Shown here piece after piece: positions 27,521 through 36,412 of a stretch of DNA of 64,000 nucleotides. The position numbers and the translations under genes are program-made. Under the pieces are notes generated by a model. It made no database searches. It was not told where the DNA came from and saw nothing but the letters and a program-made list of their open reading frames with translations. Position 1 is the stretch's first letter. The number at the start of each line of letters is the position of its first letter. The stretch comes from Actinophytocola sp044466355 (GTDB lineage Bacteria > Actinomycetota > Actinomycetes > Mycobacteriales > Pseudonocardiaceae): NCBI RefSeq assembly GCF_044466355.1, contig NZ_JBITMQ010000001.1, forward strand, positions 186,001 to 250,000. Direction: 5' to 3'.

Positions 27521-28477
27521 TCAGCCGACCAGGGCCCGCCAGGTGATCGAGCCCGCCACGCCGTCGACCACGAGCCGGTTGACACTCTGGAACGAGCGCA
27601 CCGCCGAGGTGGTCACGGAGCCGAACTGGCCGTCGACCAGCAGTCCTGCGCTGCGCTTGTTGAGCGCGGTCTGCAGACCGCGGACGTGGTGGCCGACGTG
27701 GCCCTCACGCAGCACGAGGTCCAGGTGCGGCCAGGTCGCCGGGCCGACCTGGCCGTCGGCGACCAGGCCCGCGCCCGACTGGAACCGCTTGACCGCGTTC
27801 ACCGAGACCGACCCGTAGACGCCGTCGACGACCAGGCCGTAGCCGCGCTGGTTCAGCAGGTGCTGGATGACCTTCACGGTCGCGCCACTCGCGCCCGGGT
27901 CGATCCTTGGCCAGCCACCGCCCAGGTCGACACCGCGGGCTGTCATGAACGTGACGGGGTTGACCGTCGGGCCGAGCCCACCGGAGTGGACCTCGAAATG
28001 CAGGTGCGGTCCGGTGACGTTGCCGGTCGCACCCATGTCGGCGATCCGCTGACCTGACGAGACGCGCTGGTTCAACGCGACCCGGTACACGTTGAGGTGA
28101 CCGTAGTAGGTGTACACGCCGCCGCCGTGGGAGATGACGATGGCATTGCCGGTACGGCCACCCAGTCCGCCGCCCCACTGACGGCGGATGACGGTCCCGG
28201 CGCCCGCCGCGTAGACCGCGGTGCCGGTCGAGTTCGTGATGTCCTGACCCGCGTGCGGACCGGCCGGCCGTGGCGCACCGTAGTAGCCGCCGGAGGGGAA
28301 GTATCCCAGCGCCGGGTTGCACCAGGCGCCGTTCTTCAGCGTTGCCGCCGAGGCCGGCGTCGTCAGGACAGTCATCCCGACCGCCGCGGCGCCGAGCCCG
28401 AGCCCGGCGATGAGCGCGCGGCGGGAGACCCTCGCGTCCGGCCGGTCCACATCGGCCGCGCTGCACGATTCACACAT
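27521..28477 (-). CDS. Secreted M23 metallopeptidase with two peptidoglycan-binding domains
   Basis: A 318-residue exported enzyme. The N terminus has a twin-arginine motif (VSRRALIAGLGLG) and an A-x-A cleavage region (PASAA), so Tat export is likely. The LytM/M23 domain (about 45-180) keeps HAGQDI and HLHFEV zinc ligands, predicting endopeptidase action on cell-wall cross-bridges. Two PG_binding_1 repeats follow (LLNQRGYGLVVDGVYGSVS and LQTALNKRSAGLLVDGQFG). ATG at 28477 has AAGGAG upstream. It probably remodels the wall during growth or sporulation. Confidence 0.94.
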   Translation of the reverse strand: MCESCSAADVDRPDARVSRRALIAGLGLGAAAVGMTVLTTPASAATLKNGAWCNPALGYFPSGGYYGAPRPAGPHAGQDITNSTGTAVYAAGAGTVIRRQWGGGLGGRTGNAIVISHGGGVYTYYGHLNVYRVALNQRVSSGQRIADMGATGNVTGPHLHFEVHSGGLGPTVNPVTFMTARGVDLGGGWPRIDPGASGATVKVIQHLLNQRGYGLVVDGVYGSVSVNAVKRFQSGAGLVADGQVGPATWPHLDLVLREGHVGHHVRGLQTALNKRSAGLLVDGQFGSVTTSAVRSFQSVNRLVVDGVAGSITWRALVG

Positions 28478-28644
28478 GGTCGCTCCTTGTCGGAAAACCA
28501 GGGATCACGTGTCGGTACGACGTGGGGCGCGGGCAGGGTTCCGGCCCCGGTGATCACCTCCGCCCAGACGTTAGTGACCGTTTACATGCGTGTGGGCCAC
28601 TGAAACGCCGAATCCTCGTTGGACCAACGGCACCAGGCCCGATG

Positions 28645-28698
28645 CCCTGAAAGACGCTTTCGGGGCGCTCAACGTCACGAATGCGGCTTTCGCGGCAC
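28645..28698. repeat. Dispersed intergenic repeat, copy 2
   Basis: Second copy of the 26589 repeat; it contains a perfect GAAAG-ACG-CTTTC inverted repeat. It overlaps the end of the S1 protease gene, so the last residues (about RKPHS) and the stop codon of the protease come from the repeat. Confidence 0.65.
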
Positions 28699-29829
28699 CG
28701 TGGTGCTGGTGACCAGCGTGAGGCCGTAGGCGTCGAGTGCCTCGTTCACCGGCTGGTAGAACGTCTCGCCGCCGTCCGTGCAGTCACCGGAACCGCCGGA
28801 CGTCATGCCCTGCGCCTGGTCTCCCGCGACGAAGGAACCGCCGGAGTCGCCGGGCTCCGCGCAGGCCGTCGTCTGTGTCAGCCCGCTCACGATGGCGCCG
28901 TCGATGTAGACGACGGTCTGGTTCCTGGCCTCGATCCTGCCGCAGTGCCAGCCGGTGGTGGACCCGGACCGGCAGACGGAGGCACCGACCGGGGCCTCGG
29001 TCGACCCGCGCACCACCACGTCGGTGCCGCCGTAGCGGTTGACGAGGTTGGTGAGCGTCCACCCGGCCGACGTCACGTCGACCTTGCCGTAGTCACCGAA
29101 GTAGCTGAACGTGCTGCCGCCCAGCATGCCCATCTGCTCGTCGTCGTGGCCGAACGCCGGTCCGGCGCCCTGTGTGCAGTGTCCGGCGGTGACGAAGTGC
29201 TTGGTGCCGCCCGCGCCGGTCGCGCTGAAGCCGACCGAGCAACGCCACGCCAGCGTGGTCCACTGGTCGCCGCCGCGCACGTGCGACAGGGCCCGCGGCG
29301 ATTCGGTGACGTCGCTGACCTGGACCGCCGGGCTGGTCCGCCGCACCTCGGCGAGGTACGCGTCGGTCGCGGCGTCCGCGCGTGCCCGGTTCACCTCGAC
29401 GACGACGCGGTTGCTCCGCACGTCCACGTACCAGCCGGTGACCCCGGCCGCTGGGGCCCGACGGTCGAGGGCGGACTTGATCGCGTCCAGCTCACGCATG
29501 GAGTAGCGCACGAGGGTCGGGTGCGCGCCCTCGGCGCGAACGGTGGCCGCGGCGGCCCGTTCGGTGACACCGACGACGAGCGTGTTCGTGGTGTCGTCGA
29601 AGTAGGCGCCGCCGAAGGCTTCGCCCAGTGTGTCGGTCAGTGTCGACTCGACGGCGGCGGCCTCGGTCTGACTGGCGAACCGCTGCTGCGCCTGCTGCGC
29701 GGTCAGGCCGAGATCACGGCTGATCGCGGCCTGCGGTGACGTGTTCGCGTCGGCCGCCGCTGGTGTGGCCAGGATGCTCGTCGCCGTGACGAAGACGCAG
29801 GCGAAACCGAGCGCTCGTCCGAGATGCAT
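28675..29829 (-). CDS. Secreted S1-family serine protease with alpha-lytic-type prodomain
   Basis: A 384-residue chymotrypsin-like protease of the streptogrisin group. Residues 1-26 are a Sec signal peptide (ACVFVTATSILATPAAA); a prodomain runs to about 190 and includes GVTGWYVDVRSNRVVVEV, the alpha-lytic prodomain signature. The triad is H217 (TAGHC), D246 (GDYGKV) and S329 (GDSGGS). Six cysteines in the mature part allow three disulfides. The ATG at 29829 is set by AGGGAGA upstream; a longer frame would bury the signal peptide. The C-terminal tail is provided by an intergenic repeat. Likely an extracellular degradative enzyme. Confidence 0.94.
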   Translation of the reverse strand: MHLGRALGFACVFVTATSILATPAAADANTSPQAAISRDLGLTAQQAQQRFASQTEAAAVESTLTDTLGEAFGGAYFDDTTNTLVVGVTERAAAATVRAEGAHPTLVRYSMRELDAIKSALDRRAPAAGVTGWYVDVRSNRVVVEVNRARADAATDAYLAEVRRTSPAVQVSDVTESPRALSHVRGGDQWTTLAWRCSVGFSATGAGGTKHFVTAGHCTQGAGPAFGHDDEQMGMLGGSTFSYFGDYGKVDVTSAGWTLTNLVNRYGGTDVVVRGSTEAPVGASVCRSGSTTGWHCGRIEARNQTVVYIDGAIVSGLTQTTACAEPGDSGGSFVAGDQAQGMTSGGSGDCTDGGETFYQPVNEALDAYGLTLVTSTTVPRKPHS

Positions 29830-30003
29830 GATGTCTCCCTCGCTGGACTGGAGTGCAGGGGGTGGCCGGCAGGGCGGCCGTACGGACATCGGGACATCGG
29901 CCGGCGCGCAACACTTTTCTCGGCGATCAGGCCGAATGCCGGGGACGTCGTCGGCCGACTGGACGTAGGGGATCCGTCGATCGGACCGGTGCACACGAAC
30001 GCA

Positions 30004-30588
30004 TCACGTGCCTGGCAGGTCGATCAGTGCCAGCACCTGGTCGACGACGCGTGCCATCGGCTCGGTGGACTCGAAGGCGCGGCAGAGCACCAGCGCGCCT
30101 TCGAGGGTGGCCAACATCAGCATCGCCAGGTTGTCGGCGCGGTCGCCGGCGACGCCGTACTCGGTGAGGCCCTCGGCGAGCGCGTCGAGCCAACTCCGGT
30201 ACGCGGAGCGGCTGGCGTGGGTCAGCGGCTCGGAGGAGGGCACGGTGTCGAGCGTGACCGTGGTGACCGGGCAGCCCTCGGTGAAGTCCGACGCGCGCAA
30301 CGCCTCGGCGAAATGGCCCGCCATCCGCTCCACCCAGTCCCGTGGGGTCGGGCTCGCCGCTCTGGCCTGGCGGATCAACTCGCTCCACTCGGCGGTGGAC
30401 GCGCGGACGCTCTCGACGGCCAGCTGTTCCTTGCCGCCGGGGAAAAGGAAGTACACCGAGCCCCTCGGGGCGCCGCTGTGCTCGATCACCTGCGTCAGCC
30501 CGGTGGCGTGATAGCCCTGTCGGCGCATCAGTGTGCGGGCGCTCGCGATGATCCTGGCCCGCGAGTCCGACCTGGGTCGTGGCACCAC
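30004..30588 (-). CDS. TetR/AcrR family regulator (LmrA/YxaF-like)
   Basis: A 194-residue repressor with HTH ARTLMRRQGYHATGLTQVIE, then PRGSVYFLFPGGKEQL, the form seen in the LmrA/YxaF branch. The ligand domain follows (EGCPVTTVTLDT and ATLEGALVLCRAFES). The GTG at 30588 follows AAGGAGA. It diverges from the epimerase gene, with a perfect CATAGTT/AACTATG inverted repeat between them, so it most likely represses itself and the epimerase. Ligand unknown. Confidence 0.92.
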   Translation of the reverse strand: MVPRPRSDSRARIIASARTLMRRQGYHATGLTQVIEHSGAPRGSVYFLFPGGKEQLAVESVRASTAEWSELIRQARAASPTPRDWVERMAGHFAEALRASDFTEGCPVTTVTLDTVPSSEPLTHASRSAYRSWLDALAEGLTEYGVAGDRADNLAMLMLATLEGALVLCRAFESTEPMARVVDQVLALIDLPGT

Positions 30589-30622
30589 GTCTCCTTCCGC
30601 CGAGTTTGACTGTACCGGTCGA

Positions 30623-30638
30623 CATAGTTTTAACTATG
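30623..30638. promoter_or_regulatory. TetR operator candidate between divergent genes
   Basis: CATAGTT and AACTATG are separated by TT, giving a perfect 16-bp inverted repeat. It is AT-rich in GC-rich surroundings, 35 bp before the TetR start and about 70 bp before the epimerase start. A TTGACT at 30606-30611 could be the -35 of the rightward promoter. Confidence 0.6.
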
Positions 30639-30707
30639 ACGGACGGTCAAGTTACCTTCTCGTCCGTCCATGCCGCCCACATCGGGGCTCTCACCAGGAG
30701 GATGGAC

Positions 30708-31700
30708 ATGACCACGGTCTTCGTGACCGGAGGATCCGGGTTCGTGGGCGGCCGGCTGATCACGCGGCTCGTCGCGGACGGGCACACCGTGCGTGCGCTG
30801 GCGCGCAGCGACTCCGCGGCCGCCCGGGTCAGCGAGCTGGGCGCGACGGCGGTGCGCGGAGACCTCGGTGACGTCACCGGTCTGCGTACCGCGGCGGCGG
30901 GCGCCGAACTCGCCTTCCACGCCGCCGCGCGCACGACCCGCGACGGCGACCGCGCGCGGTTCTGGGCGGACAACGTCGACGGGACCGCGAACGTCGTGCG
31001 TGCGGCGCGGGACGCCGGGGTGCGCCGCCTGGTGCACGTGGGCACCGAGGCGGCGTTGATGGCCGGACGGCCACTGGTCGACGTTGACGAGACGGTGCCG
31101 GTGCGCCCGGACTCCCGTGCCTGGTACGCGGCGTCCAAGGCGGCCGCCGAGCGAGTCGTGCTCGCCGCCAACGACGAGACCCTGCAGACGGTCGTGCTCC
31201 GGCCGCGGTTCGTGTGGGGCGCCGGAGACACCACCGTGCTGCCCGAACTCGTCGCCATGGTGAGCTCCGGGCGGTTCGCGTGGGTCGGCGGCGGGCGTCA
31301 CCTGACCGACACCACGCACGTCGACAACGCCGTCGAGGGGCTCGTGCTCGCCGCTCGGCGGGGCGTCCCGGGCGAGGCCTACTTCGTCACCGACGGGGAC
31401 CCGGTGGTGTTCCGGGACTTCGTCACCGACCTGCTGGCCACCCAGGCGGTGACAGCGCCCACCCGGACGCTGCCCGCGTTCCTCGCCAGGATGGCCGCCG
31501 GTGCCGGTGAGGCGATCTGGCGCGGCCTGCGCCGCAACGGCGCGCCGCCGCTGGACTACATGAGCCTCTGGCTGTCCAGTCAGGAGTGCACGATCAACAT
31601 CGCGAAGGCCCGCGCGGAACTCGGCTACCGCCCACCGCGCACCCGTTCCGACGGACTCGCGGAACTGCGCGCCGCCGCGGGATCAGTCGCCGGGTCGTGA
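30708..31700 (+). CDS. NAD(P)-dependent epimerase/dehydratase (extended SDR)
   Basis: A 330-residue extended short-chain dehydrogenase. The Rossmann motif VFVTGGSGFVGGRLI is at residues 4-18, followed by HAAARTT and the YxxxK pair WYAASKAAAERV. The late block RPRFVWGAGDTTVLP is common in 3-beta-HSD-like and nucleoside-sugar enzymes. ATG at 30708 is preferred over the ATG two codons earlier because AGGAGG (30696-30701) then lies six bases ahead. It is controlled by the divergent TetR and overlaps the MFS gene by 18 nt tail to tail. Substrate unclear. Confidence 0.92.
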   Translation: MTTVFVTGGSGFVGGRLITRLVADGHTVRALARSDSAAARVSELGATAVRGDLGDVTGLRTAAAGAELAFHAAARTTRDGDRARFWADNVDGTANVVRAARDAGVRRLVHVGTEAALMAGRPLVDVDETVPVRPDSRAWYAASKAAAERVVLAANDETLQTVVLRPRFVWGAGDTTVLPELVAMVSSGRFAWVGGGRHLTDTTHVDNAVEGLVLAARRGVPGEAYFVTDGDPVVFRDFVTDLLATQAVTAPTRTLPAFLARMAAGAGEAIWRGLRRNGAPPLDYMSLWLSSQECTINIAKARAELGYRPPRTRSDGLAELRAAAGSVAGS

Positions 31701-33164
31701 CGTGGACGGCCTGCTGCGGCGGTGTCGCCGACGCCCGCGATCGCGTTCGGCCGTGACCGTCGGGGGCCCGTGCCGCCAACGGGCCGGCGTCCGGACGCGG
31801 CGGTGGGGGAGGAAGACGGCGACGAGGGCCGCGCCGGCGACGAGGAGGACGGCGGCGCCGGTCATCCCGAACGAGAAGCCCTCCGTCGCGGCCTGCCGCG
31901 AGACGGTGTGGCGGGTGGCCAGTGTGACCAGGACGGCCAGCCCGACGGCGCCGCCTATCTGCTGGACGGAGCTGAAGATCGCCGCGCCGAGGCCGGCGTT
32001 CTCCTCGGTCGTGCCCGCGACTGCGGCGCCGGTCAGCGCGGGCAGGCTCAGGCCGCAGCCCACGCTCGTGACGAGCATGCCCGGCAGCACACCCAGGGCG
32101 TAGCCGTCACCAGGTGCCACACCGGACAGCAGCAGCAGCCCGGCCGCGCTGATCAGGAACGCCACGACGAGGAGCGGCCGGGCGCCGAACCTGGTCACCG
32201 CGCGGGCGGAGAGCCACATGCCCGCGAGGATTCCGGCGCCGTACGGCAGGTAGGCGACACCGGCCTCGAGCGGGCGGTAGCCCACCACGGTCTGCAGGTG
32301 GATCATCAGCAGGAAGGCCATCGCGTAGAAGGCGGCGGAGAACAGCAGGGTGGCGGTGTTGGCGACGGCACGCGGCCGGAACGCCAGGAACGCCAGGGGC
32401 ACCAACGGTTCCGCCGCACGCGCCTCGATCACGAGGAACGCGCCGCCCAGCGCGACGGCGAGGACCAGGGAGGCGATGACGGACGTGCTGCCCCAGCCGG
32501 ACTCCCCGGCGTCGAGCAGGCCGTGGACGAGCGCGAGCACGGCGCCGGTGCCCACCACCGCGCCTGCCACGTCGAGCCGCGCCCGGCTGGTGGTCCTGTT
32601 CTCCGCGACCAGCCGGGGCAGCGCCACGAGCGCCACTGCCGCCACGGGCAGGTTGATCAGGAAGATCCAGCGCCAGGAGGTCAAACCGGTGAGCGCACCG
32701 GAGATCACCAGGCCCGCGGTGCCGCCGAGACCGGCGATGCCGCCCCAGACACCGAGCGCCCGCGCACGTTCGTCGTCGCCGGGGAACAGGAGCGTGATCA
32801 GCGACAACGCGGCTGGGCCCGCCAGGGCCGCGCCCGCACCCTGGAGGAACCGGCCCGTCACGAGCTGCCAGGGTTCCTGGGCGAGTCCGCAGAGCAGGCT
32901 CGCCGCCCCGAACAACGTCACACCCAGGAGGAAAGCGCGGCGGCGGCCCCACAGGTCCGCGGCGCGGCCGAACAGCAACAGCAGCCCACCGAACGCGAGG
33001 AAGTACGCGTTGACCGCCCACGCGAGGCCCGTGGTGGCGAACCCGAGGTCGTCACGGATGCTCGGCAGGGCGACGCTCACCACGGTGTCGTCCAGCACGA
33101 GCATGAACTGGACGAAGCACAGCACGACCAGAGCGGACCGTCGCCGCGCGTGGGTGACCGACAT
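31683..33164 (-). CDS. MFS drug exporter, DHA2 (14-TM) family
   Basis: A 493-residue major-facilitator protein with about 14 hydrophobic helices. It shows QFMLVLDDTVVSVALPSI in helix 1 (motif D1 of proton antiporters of the QacA/EmrB group), GRAADLWGRRRAFL (motif A) and GRFLQGAGAAL. The C-terminal tail is long, basic and disordered-looking. Such pumps expel drugs or a metabolite made by the cell. It diverges from an AraC-type regulator with an 84-bp gap, so the regulator probably controls it. Confidence 0.94.
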   Translation of the reverse strand: MSVTHARRRSALVVLCFVQFMLVLDDTVVSVALPSIRDDLGFATTGLAWAVNAYFLAFGGLLLLFGRAADLWGRRRAFLLGVTLFGAASLLCGLAQEPWQLVTGRFLQGAGAALAGPAALSLITLLFPGDDERARALGVWGGIAGLGGTAGLVISGALTGLTSWRWIFLINLPVAAVALVALPRLVAENRTTSRARLDVAGAVVGTGAVLALVHGLLDAGESGWGSTSVIASLVLAVALGGAFLVIEARAAEPLVPLAFLAFRPRAVANTATLLFSAAFYAMAFLLMIHLQTVVGYRPLEAGVAYLPYGAGILAGMWLSARAVTRFGARPLLVVAFLISAAGLLLLSGVAPGDGYALGVLPGMLVTSVGCGLSLPALTGAAVAGTTEENAGLGAAIFSSVQQIGGAVGLAVLVTLATRHTVSRQAATEGFSFGMTGAAVLLVAGAALVAVFLPHRRVRTPARWRHGPPTVTAERDRGRRRHRRSRPSTSRPGD

Positions 33165-33248
33165 GCCACGACGCTATGAGCCGCATCGCGATGGCCGCAA
33201 TTCGCGACGAGGCCAGACGATGTCGCGCTGAGGACATACCCTGGCCGC

Positions 33249-34022
33249 ATGACCGAAGCCATCTTCGACGACCCGCCACCGGCCGTGGGCGCGATCGTCG
33301 TCGGCAACTTCCCGTTGTCGTCGGGGGAATGGATCCCGGCGCACCGACACTCGCACCACCAGGTGGCCTGGACACGCAGCGGTGTGCTCAGCGTCGCCGT
33401 CGACGACTCCTACTGGATCCTTCCGCCCACCCGCGCGCTGTGGTTGCCCGCCGGGGTGGTGCACCGGACGGGCGCCACCCGCGACGCCGTGCTGTGCGGC
33501 CTCTACCTCGAACCGGCCCGGTGCCACATCGACTGGACCGAGCCGACACCCGTCGCCGTCGACGGGCTGCTCGCGCACCTGATCGGCTACCTCAACCGGC
33601 CCGGCCTCGCCGACGACGCACGGCTGCGCGCCGAGGCGGTCGTGCTGGACCTCCTGCGGCCCTTGCCCATCACACCCATCGACGTGCCCGTGCCCACCGA
33701 CCCCCGCGTGCTCGCCGTGACCGGCGCACTGCTCGCCGATCCCGCCGACCCGCGAAGCCTGGAAGCACACGCACGGGCGGTCGGCGTGAGCAGACGCACC
33801 CTGACCCGGCTGTTCGTGCAGGACACCGGCATGAGCTTCGACCGCTGGCGCGGGCACATGCGACTGCGCGCCGCGCTACCCATGCTGGCCGAGGGACAGC
33901 CCGTGTCCCGGGTCGCCCACGCCGTGGGATACGCGACTCCGAGCGCGTTCCTGGCCGCGTTCCGCAGAACCGTGGGCACATCCCCGATGCGCTACCTCAA
34001 CGGCGACCGCCCGCACGCGTGA
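33249..34022 (+). CDS. AraC family transcriptional regulator
   Basis: A 257-residue regulator with an N-terminal cupin (AHRHSHHQVAWTRSGVLSV; LPAGVVHRTGAT) and a C-terminal double HTH (EAHARAVGVSRRTLTRLF and VAHAVGYATPSAFLAAFRRT). The form matches AraC proteins controlling neighbouring exporters. It diverges from the DHA2 pump. The ligand may be a small cationic or aromatic drug, but nothing shows this directly. Confidence 0.93.
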   Translation: MTEAIFDDPPPAVGAIVVGNFPLSSGEWIPAHRHSHHQVAWTRSGVLSVAVDDSYWILPPTRALWLPAGVVHRTGATRDAVLCGLYLEPARCHIDWTEPTPVAVDGLLAHLIGYLNRPGLADDARLRAEAVVLDLLRPLPITPIDVPVPTDPRVLAVTGALLADPADPRSLEAHARAVGVSRRTLTRLFVQDTGMSFDRWRGHMRLRAALPMLAEGQPVSRVAHAVGYATPSAFLAAFRRTVGTSPMRYLNGDRPHA

Positions 34023-34129
34023 CACGTGTACCTCTGATGCCGACACGACTATCAGTCCGCATCACCTTCGCCTACATTCATCCAATCGGATGTAGCTGTA
34101 GTGCTGTATGAAATCTTACACTCAAGCTC

Positions 34130-34798
34130 GTGGTTGAAGACACATCGCTGCTAGTCGAGGATCTCCTGAGCGCCAGGCAACGCCTGGAGCTCGAGAGCCT
34201 TGGCGACCCGGTGACGTACCCGCCCAACCACACCATCTTCTGGGAGGGGCAACCCTCGCACGCTGTGCTGATCATCCAGTCCGGGAACCTCAAGGTCACC
34301 CGCGAGGCCGATGACGGCACCGAGACCATTCTCGCGATCCGGGGTGCCGAGGAGGTGATGGGCGAGGAGGGCGTGCTGATGGACGAGCCGCGTTCGGCGA
34401 CCGTCACCACCATCAACGACGTCACCGGGATCCTCGTGCGCGCGGATGTGTTGCTGCTGTTCGTCGAGGAGCAGCGACTGTGGCCGATGATGTACCGGGC
34501 CGCTGTTCGCCGTCGGCGGCAGTTGGATCAGCGTCTTCTCCTCGTGCGGTTGAACGTGCGGAACAAGTTGGCTCGCTGGCTCCTGGAACTCGCTACCGAG
34601 GTGGGTGAATCCACCGACGAGGGGTGGGTCATCGAGTCGTCGTTGTCCCAGGAGGACCTCGCCGGACGGATCGGTGCCTCCCGTGTCACGGTGGCCACCG
34701 AACTGCGCAAGTTGCGGGACCGCGGGCTGATCAGCACGGGGCCCCAACGTATCGTTCTGCACGATCTTGAAGCACTGCAGATGCTCACCACCACCTGA
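34130..34798 (+). CDS. Crp/Fnr family cyclic-nucleotide-binding regulator
   Basis: A 222-residue regulator. The cyclic-nucleotide-binding domain (about 10-120) keeps the phosphate-binding cassette: GEEGVLMDEPRSATV has the conserved GE and R-S-A, so cAMP or a similar ligand could bind. The C-terminal winged helix contains SQEDLAGRIGASRVTVATEL. GTG at 34130 follows an AT-rich promoter-like region (34023-34129) with a CATCC-AATC-GGATG inverted repeat at 34079-34092. It leads an apparent operon with a MazG-like protein and a glycosyltransferase. Confidence 0.9.
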   Translation: MVEDTSLLVEDLLSARQRLELESLGDPVTYPPNHTIFWEGQPSHAVLIIQSGNLKVTREADDGTETILAIRGAEEVMGEEGVLMDEPRSATVTTINDVTGILVRADVLLLFVEEQRLWPMMYRAAVRRRRQLDQRLLLVRLNVRNKLARWLLELATEVGESTDEGWVIESSLSQEDLAGRIGASRVTVATELRKLRDRGLISTGPQRIVLHDLEALQMLTTT

Positions 34799-34832
34799 GG
34801 CAGGCAGGAGGGGGGAACGAAGGGTAGAGACG

Positions 34833-35156
34833 ATGACCGGAGAACTGGGCCCCTTCCAGGACTTCTGGGAAGCCTGGAACGAAGTGGGGGACCAGATCCA
34901 GGACAAGCCGTTCGAGCACTTCCCACGTGCCGTGGAGATCCAGTTCGAGGAGATGCGCGAGCACATCCACAACCATGACAAGCGTGCCGCGGCGCGTGAG
35001 GCGGCGGACGTGATCAGCATCGCGCTCAACACCATGCGCTGGCTCGGATACCAACCCGCCGAGATCGCCGAGATCGCGCGCGACCGCGCCGACCAGCGAA
35101 TGCGTGGCAGGACAAGCGAGATCCTCACGAAATACCAGCAGAAGTACGGCATCTGA
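34833..35156 (+). CDS. Small MazG-like all-alpha protein
   Basis: The 107-residue helical product has EIQFEEMREHI and, after a gap, REAADVISIALNTMRWLGY, close to the two acidic motifs (E-x-x-E and E-x-x-D) of MazG-type NTP pyrophosphohydrolases. ATG at 34833 lies 34 nt after the Crp/Fnr gene. MazG enzymes hydrolyse NTPs or dNTPs to the monophosphate. The motif fit is reasonable but not decisive, so a scaffold role is possible. It seems co-transcribed with the glycosyltransferase. Confidence 0.65.
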   Translation: MTGELGPFQDFWEAWNEVGDQIQDKPFEHFPRAVEIQFEEMREHIHNHDKRAAAREAADVISIALNTMRWLGYQPAEIAEIARDRADQRMRGRTSEILTKYQQKYGI

Positions 35157-35185
35157 ACGCCGGACCCGCCCGTATGGGGGTAGCC

Positions 35186-36412
35186 ATGCCTGGTTCCAAC
35201 CGACTTCGAACTCGACTGGCCGCGAGGTACGACGAGGTGCCCGCGATCCTCCTGATCAGCGACGAGTGGACCCCCACACGAGGCGGAATCTCGCGCTTCA
35301 ACCGAAGCCTGGCGATCGCGTTCGCGGAAGGGGGTTACCGGACCGCCTGCCTGGTGCGGGCCGCCACGGACGTCGAACGAGCGGACGCGGAGAACCATGG
35401 CGTGGAGCTGTTCCAGGCCGCGGTCACTCCCGCTGGTCCGGACCTCTCAGTACGTGTTTCCGAGGTCGTCGCCTGGCGGCCGGACATCGTGATCGGTCAC
35501 GAACTCGTGAGCGGTTCGGTGGCGTGGACCTACACGAACCACTACGTACCGACGGCATCGCTGGTGTACATCCTGCACACGGTTTCCCTGAACGAGCCCT
35601 ACAAGTCGTATCCCGACACGGCGAGGCGCGCGACGAACCGAGAGCGTGAGATCGAGAAGACCGCGGCCGGAGCCGCCGTCGTGGCCGCCGTCGGCCCGCT
35701 GCTGAAACGCCGGGGTGAGGCGGCGCTCGGGGACAGCAGGGTCGTGCAGCTCGTGCCCGGTATGGACGTACCCGATGATCCTCGGTGGCTGCACCGCAAA
35801 CCGCCGCCGAACTCGATCGTGTTGATGGCCTGCCGCACCAACCACATCGAAGCGAAGGGGCTGGACATCGCGGCGGGTGCGATCGCGGACCTGCGTCTGC
35901 CGCGCCAGCTGCCACCGGTGGAGCTGCGCATCCGTGGCGCCCATGGTGACTCGTGCGACTCGTTGAAGGCCGAGCTGCTGGGGCGGGTGCGGGTCGCGCG
36001 TCACCAGATCGACGTCCGTGAGTACACGGCGGATCCCACGGAACTCGCGCGTGACCTCGGGCAGGCTGCGTTGTACGTCATGCCGTCGCGCGCGGAGGGT
36101 TTCGGTCTCGCCGCGCTGGAGGCCATCGGCCTGGGCACACCCGTTCTCGTGAGTGACCGAAGTGGACTGGCGGATCTGCTCGACGACTGCCTCGGCGAGT
36201 TCGCCAAGGCCATGATCGTCCCGGTGGTGGACGATCATGAACGGGACGTGAGCACGTGGCGGGCCGCCGTCGAAGCCAAGCTGCAGGACCTGCCGCGTGC
36301 GTTTGCCTACGCGCACGACGTGCGCAAGATGCTTCTGCCGCGCCTGCGGTGGCAAACCACGGTGAGCACGCTCATGTCGCGCTTGCCGGTGCCGGCGCCT
36401 AGGACGATGTGA
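35186..36412 (+). CDS. GT-B fold glycosyltransferase (family 4-like)
   Basis: A 408-residue glycosyltransferase. The N-terminal half has LLISDEWTPTRGGISRFNRS, the glycine-rich acceptor loop of GT4 enzymes; the C-terminal half has PSRAEGFGLAALEAIGLGTP with the E-x7-E pair binding the nucleotide-sugar donor. The ATG at 35186 has GGGGG five bases ahead; an in-frame ATG at 35174 would add four residues. It follows the MazG-like gene by 29 nt. The acceptor is unknown. The 3' end overlaps the cyclase-NB-ARC gene by 14 nt, tail to tail. Confidence 0.87.
   Translation: MPGSNRLRTRLAARYDEVPAILLISDEWTPTRGGISRFNRSLAIAFAEGGYRTACLVRAATDVERADAENHGVELFQAAVTPAGPDLSVRVSEVVAWRPDIVIGHELVSGSVAWTYTNHYVPTASLVYILHTVSLNEPYKSYPDTARRATNREREIEKTAAGAAVVAAVGPLLKRRGEAALGDSRVVQLVPGMDVPDDPRWLHRKPPPNSIVLMACRTNHIEAKGLDIAAGAIADLRLPRQLPPVELRIRGAHGDSCDSLKAELLGRVRVARHQIDVREYTADPTELARDLGQAALYVMPSRAEGFGLAALEAIGLGTPVLVSDRSGLADLLDDCLGEFAKAMIVPVVDDHERDVSTWRAAVEAKLQDLPRAFAYAHDVRKMLLPRLRWQTTVSTLMSRLPVPAPRTM

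Noticed and set aside
28478..28640. c-di-AMP riboswitch ahead of the M23 peptidase gene
   Set aside because: M23 genes in actinobacteria often have one, but the conserved core elements are not found in this short leader.
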